Positions 1-7,733 of a DNA stretch of 64,000 bases are shown here, one piece after another. The notes under the pieces were generated by a model. That model made no database searches and was not told the origin of the DNA. It saw only the letters and a list, made by a program, of their open reading frames with translations. The stretch lies in assembly GCA_947495165.1 (NCBI GenBank), contig CANLXM010000002.1, forward strand, positions 620,001 to 684,000, in the 5' to 3' direction. The translations under genes and the position numbers were made by a program. This DNA comes from an uncultured Cellulomonadaceae bacterium (GTDB lineage Bacteria > Actinomycetota > Actinomycetes > Actinomycetales > Cellulomonadaceae). Each line of letters starts with the position of its first letter. Positions within the stretch are counted from its first letter, which is position 1.

Positions 1-688
1 TAGATCTTTCTCCGCGGGACGCCTCTCTGGGGAGGACCTTGGTCCCGGCACGGCGACGATCCGCAGGCGTGCGTGCGGCGTCGGCGCGGCCTTGCCGGGC
101 GGCGCGGGCCAACCACCGCGCCCGAGTCTCGGCCGAGGAGAATCGCACGCGCGCCAGGCGCGTGGTCCCGACCGTCCGCACCCCGCAGTAGCCGAGCGTC
201 GCGCGGGTGAGCGACCTCAGGGCGGTCCGGCGCAGATACAGCGAGTCCCACCACGCGGGGCTGTCCATGGTCATGATCAAGCGGGCGGTGCGTCCCGTGA
301 GCAACTTGTCCCACAACGGCGTGCCCGCGCGGTAGGCGAACGCGGACCGGGCGAGGATCACGCGGTCGATCCAACCCTTGAGCAGGGCCGGGTAGGTGCC
401 CCACCATTGCGGGAAGACGAGGACGATGTGGTCGGCAGCATGGACCGCGGCGATCATCTGCTCGACCTCCGGCTCCCGTGCAGGCTCCTGGTCAGCGCCG
501 AGCCACTTCTGCAGGCTGGGCTCGCGCGACGCGAGATCGAAGTCGGTGTCACCGAGGCGCAGCACGGTGACGTCAGCGCCCGCGTCCCGCGCACCACCCG
601 CATAGGCGTCCGCGAGCGCACCGCACAGACTGTCGCTGCGCGGGTGGCCGAGCACGACGAGGATCGTCGGCCGCGCTGGAGCGCTCAC
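1..688 (-). CDS. NAD(P)H-dependent oxidoreductase, flavodoxin-like fold (partial, 3' end outside window)
   Basis: The frame is open from a GTG at 688 to the left edge, about 229 codons, so the C-terminus is missing. It reads as a KefF/MdaB/NQO1-type flavoprotein: a GHPRSDS phosphate-binding turn near residues 14-20 after a hydrophobic first strand, and the family signature LVFPQWW followed by PALLKGWIDRV around residues 90-110. Such enzymes reduce quinones or nitro compounds with NAD(P)H and FMN in the cytoplasm. The GTG start overlaps the stop of the marR gene by four bases (GTGA), so the two are translationally coupled, and the enzyme is probably repressed by that regulator. The exact substrate cannot be told from sequence. 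Confidence 0.85.
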   Translation of the reverse strand, partial: MSAPARPTILVVLGHPRSDSLCGALADAYAGGARDAGADVTVLRLGDTDFDLASREPSLQKWLGADQEPAREPEVEQMIAAVHAADHIVLVFPQWWGTYPALLKGWIDRVILARSAFAYRAGTPLWDKLLTGRTARLIMTMDSPAWWDSLYLRRTALRSLTRATLGYCGVRTVGTTRLARVRFSSAETRARWLARAARQGRADAARTPADRRRAGTKVLPREASRGERS

Positions 689-1119
689 CGCTCCGCCGCC
701 TTGGCGAGGACGGTGTCGAGCATCGCGAGCAGGTCTGCGTGCGTGCGCTCGAGGTCGAGCTCGGGACGGCCGTCGAACATCTGGGCGAATGCGGCCTCGA
801 GAAGATCCCCCGCCTCGCGGGCGAGGCGCAGGCCCTCGTCGGTGAGGGTGAGGACGACCCGACGACCGTGTGCCGGATCGGTGGCCGTCTGCACGAGCCC
901 GCGCGCCACGAGGCCGGGCACCCGCTTGCTGACCGCCGCCTTCGAGACGCCGAGGCACTCGGCGAGACGTGTGACATCGGTGGGCTGCCCTTCCTCGAGC
1001 ACGGCGAGGAAGGTGAACTGGCTGATCGTGATCCCCCAGCGTGCCGTCAGGACCGCGTCGGCATACGCGTCGAGCGCGGTGGCGAGGTGGTTGATCGTGT
1101 AGGTGAGACGAGAGCTCAT
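685..1119 (-). CDS. MarR-family transcriptional regulator
   Basis: A 144-residue winged-helix protein of normal MarR length. The recognition helix region LGVSKAAVSKRV lies near residues 53-66 and the wing DPAHGRRVVLTLTDEG near residues 80-95. I start it at the ATG at 1119; a TTG at 1131 would extend it by four residues but lies inside an operator palindrome. No Shine-Dalgarno sequence precedes the ATG, so the mRNA may be leaderless. It is followed without a gap by the flavodoxin-fold reductase. Two perfect palindromes just upstream suggest autoregulation and control of the reductase, as in many MarR systems that sense quinones or oxidants; the ligand is unknown. Confidence 0.88.
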   Translation of the reverse strand: MSSRLTYTINHLATALDAYADAVLTARWGITISQFTFLAVLEEGQPTDVTRLAECLGVSKAAVSKRVPGLVARGLVQTATDPAHGRRVVLTLTDEGLRLAREAGDLLEAAFAQMFDGRPELDLERTHADLLAMLDTVLAKAAER

Positions 1120-1126
1120 GGCACAA

Positions 1127-1163
1127 GTCAACCGGTTGACACTCCCTGTGTCAACCGGTTGAC
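1127..1163 (-). promoter_or_regulatory. Two tandem perfect MarR operators overlapping the marR promoter
   Basis: The 14-bp palindrome GTCAACCGGTTGAC occurs at 1127-1140 and again at 1150-1163, 23 bp centre to centre. On the minus strand the distal copy supplies a TTGACA -35-like element (1154-1149) and 17 bp later a weak TTGACT -10-like element. The proximal copy ends 7 bp before the marR ATG. Binding of the MarR dimer here would block its own promoter. The palindromes are seen directly; the regulator assignment is inferred from position. Confidence 0.75.
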
Positions 1164-1182
1164 ATTCGCGCGAGGCGCCGGG

Positions 1183-2304
1183 TCAGGCGCGCGGCGCCGC
1201 CGGCAGGCCGAGGGTCCTGCGCAGGTCCGCCCGGTACTCCCCCCGCAGCGCCCCGGTCTCGCGAAGCACCGGGAGCGCCCCGTCGACGAGCCCGGTCACG
1301 TCCGCGAGGAGCGAGCTGGGCGTGATCGCGAAGCCGTCCGCCGAGCCCGCCTCGACCCAGGTGCGGATGAGGTGGGCGAGGTCGACCGGCGTGCCGACGT
1401 GCGTGATCGAGTGCGCGTGCTTGGCGACGACGGGCTCGCCCTCGAAGTCGTCGAGCAGGCTCAGGCGCGCCTCCGCGCTCGCCCGGTCGGGCCCGGTGAC
1501 GGCGTACAGGTCGACGAGCACGACGACGTCGTCGCCCGCCCGGCCCGCGGCCTCGGCGGCAGCGCGCACCCGGCGACGGGTGTCCGCGGCCGTGGCGACG
1601 TCCTTCGCGGCGACGCGGACGACGTCGGCGTACGTGGCGGCCTCCTCGGCTTCCTCAGGGGTGCGCGTCCGCACGACGACCGTCACCCCGGTGGCACCGC
1701 GCACGGCGGCGGCGACCGCGGGGGCGACCGGGCGCGTCTGCCAGGCGGCGCGGTCCCCGGAGGTGCGCGCGATGGTCTCGAGCGCGGTGATCACGTGGTC
1801 GACCTCGGTGGTCGCGGTCGAGATGGTGGCCGCGAGACCGACGCCCTGGGTCACCTTGGCGAGCCGGGAGGCGACGACGGCGGCATCGAGCCGGCCGCGG
1901 ACGTCCCCGACGGTCTGGTGCTGCAGGCGGAAGTCGTCGTCGAACGCCACGAGGTCGATCCCGCCGCGCACGGCCGAGCGCACGACATCGACGAGGCGCT
2001 CGGTGTCGAGCTCGGTGGCCAGGCCCCGCGCGCTGCCCGGCCGGGTGGGCGACCGGCGGGCACCGGAGGCGGTGAGGTCGAGCGCGATCCGGACGGGTGC
2101 GCCGGTGTGGACCGGGGTGGGCACGGCGGCCTCCGGGGTGGTGAGGGCCGCGAGCAGCTCGCGAGCGACCTGGGCGTCGTCGGCGTCCGAGCGCGCCGTG
2201 CGGCTGCGGGACGGACGAGGCGCGGCGGCGCGGGTTCCGGTGCTGCGGGCGGCGCGGGTGCGGGTGGTGTGGGCGGCAGGGCTGAGGGGGGCGTCGATCG
2301 ACAT
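1183..2304 (-). CDS. Luciferase-like (LLM class) flavin-dependent monooxygenase
   Basis: A 373-residue protein of the bacterial luciferase/F420-FMN TIM-barrel superfamily. The C-terminal region (GFAITPSSLL around residues 319-328, then a VLRETG/EYRADLRRTLGL end) is typical of the NtaA/SnaA/DszA branch, which oxidises chelators, sulfones or sulfonate-like compounds with FMNH2. The first 60 residues are Ala/Arg/Thr-rich and look non-conserved, and the protein is shorter than the usual 430-450 residues, so substrate prediction is weak. The ATG at 2304 has only a poor ribosome site. It lies downstream of a short Cys/Met-rich reading frame (2533-2649) with a strong promoter, which suggests control by sulfur amino acid supply. 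Confidence 0.75.
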   Translation of the reverse strand: MSIDAPLSPAAHTTRTRAARSTGTRAAAPRPSRSRTARSDADDAQVARELLAALTTPEAAVPTPVHTGAPVRIALDLTASGARRSPTRPGSARGLATELDTERLVDVVRSAVRGGIDLVAFDDDFRLQHQTVGDVRGRLDAAVVASRLAKVTQGVGLAATISTATTEVDHVITALETIARTSGDRAAWQTRPVAPAVAAAVRGATGVTVVVRTRTPEEAEEAATYADVVRVAAKDVATAADTRRRVRAAAEAAGRAGDDVVVLVDLYAVTGPDRASAEARLSLLDDFEGEPVVAKHAHSITHVGTPVDLAHLIRTWVEAGSADGFAITPSSLLADVTGLVDGALPVLRETGALRGEYRADLRRTLGLPAAPRA

Positions 2305-2357
2305 GAGGGTGTGCTCGCTCTCGGGGGTGGGCGCACGCAGGCGCCGTCACGTGAAGG

Positions 2358-2469
2358 GGTGCCGGCACCGGGACCTGAGCGACGTCGTCGGACGCGGTCG
2401 CCCGGGAGCGGGAGACCTGTGCACAGGTGCGCGTCAGTGCGCCGGCGCCGAGGGGCGCCGTGGTGCCGG
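2358..2469 (-). promoter_or_regulatory. Structured leader RNA between the Cys/Met leader ORF and the monooxygenase gene
   Basis: The 228 bases between the small ORF stop and the monooxygenase start contain a perfect 14-bp palindrome ACCTGTGCACAGGT (2415-2428), a 7-bp stem with 4-base loop (2443-2449 with 2454-2460) and a palindrome GGTGCCGGCACC (2358-2369). The segment GGTGCCGG at 2462-2469 can pair with CCGGCACC at 2362-2369, which would compete with the local structures. There is no run of T residues, so if this is an attenuator it would act through Rho or by masking translation. The pairings are read by eye; no folding energy was calculated. Confidence 0.4.
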
Positions 2470-2532
2470 GAGGACGGTCAGAGCCGTCGAGGGGCGCGTG
2501 GAGCGCCGCGAAGAGTCAGGTGAGGCGAAGGC

Positions 2533-2649
2533 TCAGAGCTGACAGCCGGACGTGAGGCCGGCGGGCATACAGCACAGGGCAGGAGCGGGCATGCACATGG
2601 CAGCCTGAGGGATGAACGCGTGGGTGCGTGTCCTCGTGGCGTGCAGCAT
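2533..2649 (-). CDS. 38-residue Cys/Met-rich leader peptide
   Basis: This short frame runs from an ATG at 2649 to a TGA at 2535-2533. An ideal AAGGAG ribosome site sits 6 bases before the ATG, and a TTGACA-N18-TACGGT promoter lies just upstream. Four of 38 residues are Cys (19, 26, 27, 36) and four are Met (1, 18, 20, 28), clustered in the second half as MCM and CCM. There is no signal peptide or domain. Position and composition fit a regulatory leader whose translation senses cysteine or methionine supply, comparable in idea to the short Cys-containing leader peptides found before sulfur assimilation genes in other actinobacteria, although the sequence does not resemble the RRHVDL type I know. 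Function is inferred. Confidence 0.6.
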   Translation of the reverse strand: MLHATRTRTHAFIPQAAMCMPAPALCCMPAGLTSGCQL

Positions 2650-2679
2650 GGTGTGCTCCTTGATCGTTGACGTGCCGCG

Positions 2680-2709
2680 ACCGTAAGCGCGGGTGCGGAA
2701 GGGTGTCAA
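2680..2709 (-). promoter_or_regulatory. Sigma-70 type promoter of the leader ORF / monooxygenase transcript
   Basis: On the minus strand a perfect -35 box TTGACA (2709-2704) is followed after 18 bases by TACGGT (2685-2680), a fair -10 box for a high-GC actinobacterium. Transcription would begin near 2673, about 24 bases before the leader ATG. Confidence 0.6.
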
Positions 2710-2768
2710 CGATTCGCACCATGCGTCCGAATCCCGGACACACGTGGACGCCCCCTCCCCCCTCTTCG

Positions 2769-2815
2769 GTTTTCCGCCGGGAATCTCACGGTGCGCGTGA
2801 TTCCCGGCGGAAAAC
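2769..2815. repeat. Perfect 17-bp inverted repeat before the helicase gene
   Basis: GTTTTCCGCCGGGAATC (2769-2785) is repeated exactly in inverted orientation at 2799-2815, with a 13-base spacer. It lies between two divergent genes, so it is not a normal terminator, and no T run follows on either strand. It ends 25 bp before the helicase start and could be an operator or a stable stem in the helicase 5' leader. Confidence 0.7.
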
Positions 2816-2840
2816 TCACTGGGGGAGGTGGGGTGGGAGG

Positions 2841-5366
2841 ATGGGCAGCGTGCCTGGGCCCGAGGATCTGCTGGACGTGCTGCTGGCCGGGGGCCGGCGC
2901 GCGGAGAGCCTCACGCACCTGCGGCACCTGCCCGCGCGCGCGGGGACGACCGCGCCGTGGCCGGACTGGGCGGACCCCGACCTCGTCGCCGGCTACGCCG
3001 CGCTCGGTGTCACGCGCCCCTGGCAGCACCAGGTGGAGGCCGCCGACGCCGCGTGGTCCGGCTCGCACGTCGCCCTCGGCACGAGCACCGGGTCGGGCAA
3101 GTCGATGGCGTTCTGGCTGCCCGCGCTCACCGCCGTGCGCGCCGAGCAGCGCGACCACGGGCGGATCGAGAACGTCCGACGCCGCCCGAGCGTCCTGTAC
3201 CTGTGCCCCACCAAGGCGCTCGCCGCCGACCAGTCCGCGGCGCTGACCCGCCTGCTCGACGCCGCAGGCACGCGCGACGTCCGGGTCGCCACGTGCGACG
3301 GCGACACCCCGTTCGCGGAGCGGGTGTGGGTGCAGGACCACGCCGACGTCGTGCTGACCAACCCCGACTTCCTGCACTTCTCGCTGCTCAGCAACCACGG
3401 CCGGTGGATCCGGTTCCTGCGGTCGCTGCGCTACGTCGTCGTCGACGAGGGGCACGCGTTCCGCGGGGTGTTCGGTGCGCACGTGGCCCTGGTGCTGCGA
3501 CGGCTGCGGCGCCTGGCGGCCTACTACGGGGCCCCGGAACCGGTCTTCGTCGTCGCCTCGGCGACCACGGCCGAGCCCGACGTCAGCGCGGCCCGGCTGA
3601 TCGGCGTCGACCCGGGCGAGGTGCGCGCCGTCGTCGGCGACACCTCCCCTGCCGGGCGCAAGACCTTCGCGCTCTGGGAGCCCCCGGTCCTGCCCGACGT
3701 CGACGGGATGGACGGATTCGTGGCCGCCACGCCCAGCCGGGACGCGGACGAGTGGTGGGTCGAGACCCCGCCCGACGAGGTGGTCGAGCGACCGCGCCGC
3801 AGCGCGACCGCCGAGGCCGCTGACCTGCTCGCCGACCTCACGGCCGCGGGCGCCCGCACCCTCGCGTTCACGCGGTCCCGGCGAGGGGCGGAATCGGTGG
3901 CCCTGCACGCCGGCCGGGTCCTGTCCGCCAACACCCCAGCACTGGCGAACGCCGTCGCGGCCTACCGCGGCGGGTACCTCCCCGAGGAACGCCGGGCGCT
4001 CGAGCAGGCCATCCGCACCGGCGCGCTGCGGGCCCTCGCGACGACGAACGCGCTCGAGCTCGGGGTCGACATCTCCGGCCTCGACGCGGTGCTGATCGTC
4101 GGGTGGCCGGGCACGCGCATGTCGATCTGGCAGCAGGCGGGTCGCGCCGGGCGCGCGGGCGCCGACGGGCTCGTGGCGCTCATCGCTCGCGAGGACCCCC
4201 TCGACACCTATCTGGTGCACCACCCCGAGGCGGTGTTCGACGCTCCGCTCGAGGCGACCGTGTTCGACCCCGGCAACCCGTACGTCCTCGCGCCGCACCT
4301 GTGCGCCGCCGCCGCCGAGGTGCCGATCCGGCCCGACGAGGTCGCGAGCTTTGGTCCGCGCGCGGCGGAGGTCCTCGACGTGCTCGTCGCCAAGGGCGCG
4401 CTGCGGCGTCGGCCGGCGGGCTGGTTCTGGACCCACCCGGGCAGCGCCGCGGGCATGACCGACCTGCGCGGCTCGGGCGGCGAGCCGGTGCGCGTGGTCG
4501 AGGGTGCGACCGGCCGCCTGCTCGGGACGGTCGATGCGGGCGGGGCCGACGGCGCCGTGCACCCCGGGGCCGTGTACGTGCACCAGGGCGCGAGCTTCGT
4601 GGTCGACGAGCTCGACCTCGCCGACCACGTCGCGCTCGTGCACCGCAAGGACGTCGACTACGGCACGTGGTCGCACGACGTCACGTCGATCGCCGTGCAG
4701 CACGTCGCCCAGGAGCGCACCTGGGGCGCCGACGACGACGCCCCCGCCGCGTGTCCGCCCGGCCACGTGGGGTGGGGGCTGGGCGAGGTCGACGTGACCA
4801 CGCAGGTCGTCAGCTACCAGAAGCGCCGGCTGCCCGGCATGGAGGTGCTCGGCTCGTTCGAGCTCAACCTGCCCGAGCGCTCGCTGACGACGACCGCCGT
4901 GTGGTGGACCGCCGACGCCGCGCTGCTCGAGGCCGCGGGCGTCACCGGCGACCTCGCACCGGGTGCGCTGCACGCCGCAGAGCACGCCGCGATCGGCCTG
5001 CTCCCGCTGCTCGCGACGTGCGACCGCTGGGACCTCGGCGGGGTCTCGACCGCGCTGCACATCGACACGGGCGCGGCGACCGTGTTCGTCTACGACGCCT
5101 ACCCCGGCGGTGCGGGCTTCGCCGAGCGCGGCTACGAGCTGGGCGCGACCTGGCTGCGGGCGACCCGCGACGCGATCGCGTCCTGCCCGTGCGCGGCCGG
5201 CTGCCCCGCGTGCGTCCAGTCCCCCAAGTGCGGCACGCAGAACTCCCCGCTCGAGAAGGACGCCGCGGTGCGCCTGCTCGACGCGGTGCTCGCGCTCGCG
5301 CCGACCGGTTCCGACAGCGCTGCTCATCCGACCTCCCGCAGCCAGGACGGCCCCGCGCGCGCCTGA
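2841..5366 (+). CDS. DEAD/DEAH-box helicase with C-terminal DUF1998 zinc domain (MrfA/Hrq1-like)
   Basis: An 841-residue superfamily 2 helicase. Motif I GTSTGSGKS is at about residues 80-88, the Walker B box appears as DEGH near 202, and motif VI QQAGRAGRAG near 430. The C-terminal third is DUF1998 and ends with four cysteines (CPC, CPAC and CGTQ at about residues 781-800) that should bind zinc. Family members such as YprA/MrfA of Bacillus and yeast Hrq1 unwind DNA with 3'-5' polarity and help repair crosslinks. The ATG at 2841 is used; a GTG at 2850 has a better placed GGAGG and is an alternative start. Its 3' end overlaps the convergent TadE-like gene by 43 bp, a neighbourhood conserved in mycobacteria (Rv3649). 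Confidence 0.88.
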   Translation: MGSVPGPEDLLDVLLAGGRRAESLTHLRHLPARAGTTAPWPDWADPDLVAGYAALGVTRPWQHQVEAADAAWSGSHVALGTSTGSGKSMAFWLPALTAVRAEQRDHGRIENVRRRPSVLYLCPTKALAADQSAALTRLLDAAGTRDVRVATCDGDTPFAERVWVQDHADVVLTNPDFLHFSLLSNHGRWIRFLRSLRYVVVDEGHAFRGVFGAHVALVLRRLRRLAAYYGAPEPVFVVASATTAEPDVSAARLIGVDPGEVRAVVGDTSPAGRKTFALWEPPVLPDVDGMDGFVAATPSRDADEWWVETPPDEVVERPRRSATAEAADLLADLTAAGARTLAFTRSRRGAESVALHAGRVLSANTPALANAVAAYRGGYLPEERRALEQAIRTGALRALATTNALELGVDISGLDAVLIVGWPGTRMSIWQQAGRAGRAGADGLVALIAREDPLDTYLVHHPEAVFDAPLEATVFDPGNPYVLAPHLCAAAAEVPIRPDEVASFGPRAAEVLDVLVAKGALRRRPAGWFWTHPGSAAGMTDLRGSGGEPVRVVEGATGRLLGTVDAGGADGAVHPGAVYVHQGASFVVDELDLADHVALVHRKDVDYGTWSHDVTSIAVQHVAQERTWGADDDAPAACPPGHVGWGLGEVDVTTQVVSYQKRRLPGMEVLGSFELNLPERSLTTTAVWWTADAALLEAAGVTGDLAPGALHAAEHAAIGLLPLLATCDRWDLGGVSTALHIDTGAATVFVYDAYPGGAGFAERGYELGATWLRATRDAIASCPCAAGCPACVQSPKCGTQNSPLEKDAAVRLLDAVLALAPTGSDSAAHPTSRSQDGPARA

Positions 5367-5689
5367 GCGGTCGCCCGCCCGAGCGCTGAGACCCTCCGCG
5401 TCACCTCGACCTGCACGGCGCCCGTGCCCTCGGCGTCGCAGCGGGCGAGCTCCGCGCCGTTGCTCGCGGCGACCTGGCGGGCCGTCGCGCACGCGTCGCC
5501 GCCCCGTGCCAGGGCGGTCGCGGCCGCGAGCGCCGCGAGGTCGGCCGCCGACTCCGCGCCGACCCGCGCGACGTGCGCGCGGGCGACCAGGCCGAGCCCG
5601 AGCGCCAGCGCGAGCGCGACTGCGATCACCCCCACGACCAGCACGGTGCCGGAACCGCGGTCGCTGTCGAGGTCCCGGCGGACGCTCAC
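5324..5689 (-). CDS. TadE-like protein, Rv3654c family
   Basis: A 121-residue protein with a short charged N-terminus containing the DRGSGTVL prepilin-like junction, followed by one hydrophobic helix (about residues 14-36) and a segment rich in Ala with ESAADLAALAAA, the Rv3654c/TadE-like hallmark. It is a pseudopilin-type membrane protein thought to belong to the tad pilus assembly. The GTG start at 5689 overlaps the stop of the upstream tadE gene (GTGA). It is the last gene of the pilus operon and its end overlaps the helicase gene on the other strand. Confidence 0.8.
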   Translation of the reverse strand: MSVRRDLDSDRGSGTVLVVGVIAVALALALGLGLVARAHVARVGAESAADLAALAAATALARGGDACATARQVAASNGAELARCDAEGTGAVQVEVTRRVSALGRATAQARAGPSWLREVG

Positions 5690-6033
5690 GGTTCCACCCG
5701 CGCCACCGCCGTGGCGCTCGCCCGCAGTCCCGCGGCCGGGGTCCAGCTCGCTCCCAGCGGACGCCGCACGGTCACGCGCACCCACTCCCCGTCACGCACG
5801 ACGACGACACTCGCCCCCTCCCCCGCGACCGCACGCGCCTGCGCGGCCGCCTCGGCGTCGTCGTACCCCGCCGTGACCGCCCGGGCCGCGACACGTGCGG
5901 CGTCCGTCGCGCGCAGCTGTGCGATCCCCGCCGCGCCGACCGCGAGCACCACCAGCAGGACGAGGACGACTGCGGGGAGCGCGAGCGCGATCTCAGCGGT
6001 CACGGCCCCGCGGTCTCCCCGCAGCCTTCGCAT
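5686..6033 (-). CDS. TadE family pilus assembly protein
   Basis: A 115-residue pseudopilin-like protein. The motif GDRGAVTAEIALALPAVV near residues 6-23 is the TadE signature: a prepilin peptidase type cleavage region with the Glu at +5 of the hydrophobic helix. The rest forms a short extracytoplasmic domain. TadE and TadF-like proteins help assemble Flp pili. The ATG at 6033 lies 11 bases after the stop of the DUF4244 pilin gene and the stop overlaps the next gene, so all three are one transcript. The equivalent mycobacterial gene is Rv3655c. Confidence 0.83.
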   Translation of the reverse strand: MRRLRGDRGAVTAEIALALPAVVLVLLVVLAVGAAGIAQLRATDAARVAARAVTAGYDDAEAAAQARAVAGEGASVVVVRDGEWVRVTVRRPLGASWTPAAGLRASATAVARVEP

Positions 6034-6044
6034 CACCCGCCGCC

Positions 6045-6305
6045 TCAGCCGAGCGAGAGAGCGCTCTTGATGATGGACAGCAGCATCCCGCGCACCTCGC
6101 TGCTCTTCATGATCGCCACCAGCAGGCCCGCGAAGCCGCACGCGGCCACGGTCGCGATCGCGTACTCGGCGGTGGCCAGGCCGGCGTCTCCGCGGGCCCG
6201 GACGGCGGCGGCGCGCGCGCCCACCCAGGCGTGCAGGCGCGCGCCGCGGCCTCCCGGCGATCGCACATTGCGCACTCGCTCGGATCGGATCAGGCGTGTC
6301 GTCAT
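6045..6305 (-). CDS. DUF4244 protein, probable Flp-type pilin
   Basis: An 86-residue protein with a long basic N-terminal leader (about 40 residues), then GDAGLATAEYAIATVAACGF, in which a prepilin peptidase would cut after Gly and leave the Glu at +5, followed by a single hydrophobic helix. This is the layout of the small DUF4244 proteins (Rv3656c type) that are the likely structural subunit of actinobacterial Flp pili. A good AAGGAG site precedes the ATG at 6305. It leads the distal part of the tad operon, here cut off from tadC by three unrelated genes. No prepilin peptidase gene is visible in the window. Confidence 0.8.
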   Translation of the reverse strand: MTTRLIRSERVRNVRSPGGRGARLHAWVGARAAAVRARGDAGLATAEYAIATVAACGFAGLLVAIMKSSEVRGMLLSIIKSALSLG

Positions 6306-6449
6306 GGTCGGCTCCTTCGTGTCACACCCTCGGACGAGGGCTGGTGCGCTCACGCTGCCGCGCTCAGACCGCCGAGCGGCGGGTCTCGGACCGAATCGGT
6401 GGACGCCGGTGCCGCGCGCGAAGATGTGGACGGCGCTGCGTCGCCGAGA

Positions 6450-7733
6450 ATGAGCACGAAGCTCCGCCCGACCGGCTCCACCGACATGGGAGACCAGCCC
6501 GCCGTGTACTCGCTCCTCCTGGCGATCATCTACGTCGCCTTCGTCAGCCTCGGGCTCCCCGACGCCCTCGTCGGCGCCGGCTGGCCGGTCATGCACCAGG
6601 ACCTCGGCGTCCCCGTCGCCTTCGCGGGCATCGTGACGATGATCATCGCCAGCGGCACGATCGTCTCGAGCCTCGCCTCCGAGCGGGTCACCCGCCGGTT
6701 CGGGGTCGGCACGGTCACGGCGGTCAGCGTCGCGCTGACCGCCGTCGCGATGGTGGGCTTCTCGTTCTCCGGCTCGTTCTGGATCCTGTGCGTGTGGGCC
6801 GTCCCGTACGGCCTCGGCGCCGGCGCAGTCGACGCGGCCCTGAACAACTACGTCGCCCTGCACTACGCAGCCCGGCACATGAACTGGCTGCACAGCTTCT
6901 GGGGCGTGGGCGCGTCGATCAGCCCGTTCATCATGAGCTACGCCCTGACCGCCGACCTCGGGTGGTGGAGTGCCTACCGCGTCGTCGGCGTGATCCAGGT
7001 CGTGCTCACGTTCGTCCTGGTCGTCAGCGTGCCGCTGTGGGGCAAGGTCAACCCCGTCCGGCCAGCGGCGCACGACGCGGCCTTCGACGCCGAGCCATCA
7101 GGAAAGGGAAGCTCGCACGTCCCGATCGCCCGCGCGCTGCGGATCCCCGGCGTCGGGCTCGTCCTCGGCGCGTTCTTCGCCTACTGCGCGCTCGAGAGCA
7201 CCTCCTTCCTGTGGGCCTCGACGTTCCTGGTGACCGAGCGCGACGTCGACCCCGCCACGGCTGCGGCGTTCGCCTCGCTGTTCCTGCTGGGCATGACCGG
7301 CGGGCGCTTCCTCGCCGGGTTCTTCGCCGACCGCGTCGGCGACCGTCGGCTGATCCGCGGCGGCTTCGTCGCCGTCGCGGTCGGCGCCGTCATGCTCGTG
7401 CTGCCGCTGGAGACCGACGTGCTGGCCCTGGCGGGGCTCGTGATCGCCGGGCTGGGCGCCGCGCCCGTCTACCCCGCGATCATCCACTCCACGCCCGCGA
7501 ACTTCGGGCGCCAGAACTCGCAGGCGATCATCGGCATCCAGATGGCCGCCGCCTACACGGGCTCGACCCTCGCGCCGCCGCTGTTCGGGGTGCTCGCGAC
7601 CTGGGCGGGGATGTGGCTCTTCCCGCTGTTCGTCGGCGCGCTCGCCGTGCTGGGCCTGCTGCTGTCCGAGCGCCTCAACCGTCGTGTCCCACCGCGGACG
7701 ACCGTGGAGGGCCTGGCGACCGCTCAGGAGTAG
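6450..7733 (+). CDS. MFS permease, FucP/FHS-like
   Basis: A 427-residue membrane protein with about 12 hydrophobic segments, an internal loop near residues 200-225 and a gxxxDRxGdRR-like motif (FFADRVGDRRLIRGG) in the second half. The pattern, including an HSFWGVGASISPF segment around residues 150-162, resembles the fucose/glucose permease branch of the major facilitator superfamily. The substrate cannot be named. It is transcribed against the surrounding tad genes, has a weak ribosome site, and its last 10 bases overlap the convergent peptidase gene. It is one of three genes that split the pilus locus. Confidence 0.75.
   Translation: MSTKLRPTGSTDMGDQPAVYSLLLAIIYVAFVSLGLPDALVGAGWPVMHQDLGVPVAFAGIVTMIIASGTIVSSLASERVTRRFGVGTVTAVSVALTAVAMVGFSFSGSFWILCVWAVPYGLGAGAVDAALNNYVALHYAARHMNWLHSFWGVGASISPFIMSYALTADLGWWSAYRVVGVIQVVLTFVLVVSVPLWGKVNPVRPAAHDAAFDAEPSGKGSSHVPIARALRIPGVGLVLGAFFAYCALESTSFLWASTFLVTERDVDPATAAAFASLFLLGMTGGRFLAGFFADRVGDRRLIRGGFVAVAVGAVMLVLPLETDVLALAGLVIAGLGAAPVYPAIIHSTPANFGRQNSQAIIGIQMAAAYTGSTLAPPLFGVLATWAGMWLFPLFVGALAVLGLLLSERLNRRVPPRTTVEGLATAQE

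Noticed and set aside
2706-5492. A 928-codon open frame on the minus strand opposite the helicase, and similar long frames opposite many other genes
   Set aside because: In DNA this GC-rich, stop codons are rare in all frames. The translations are Arg/Gly/Ala/Pro-rich, lack domains, and the opposite strand carries a clear family member.
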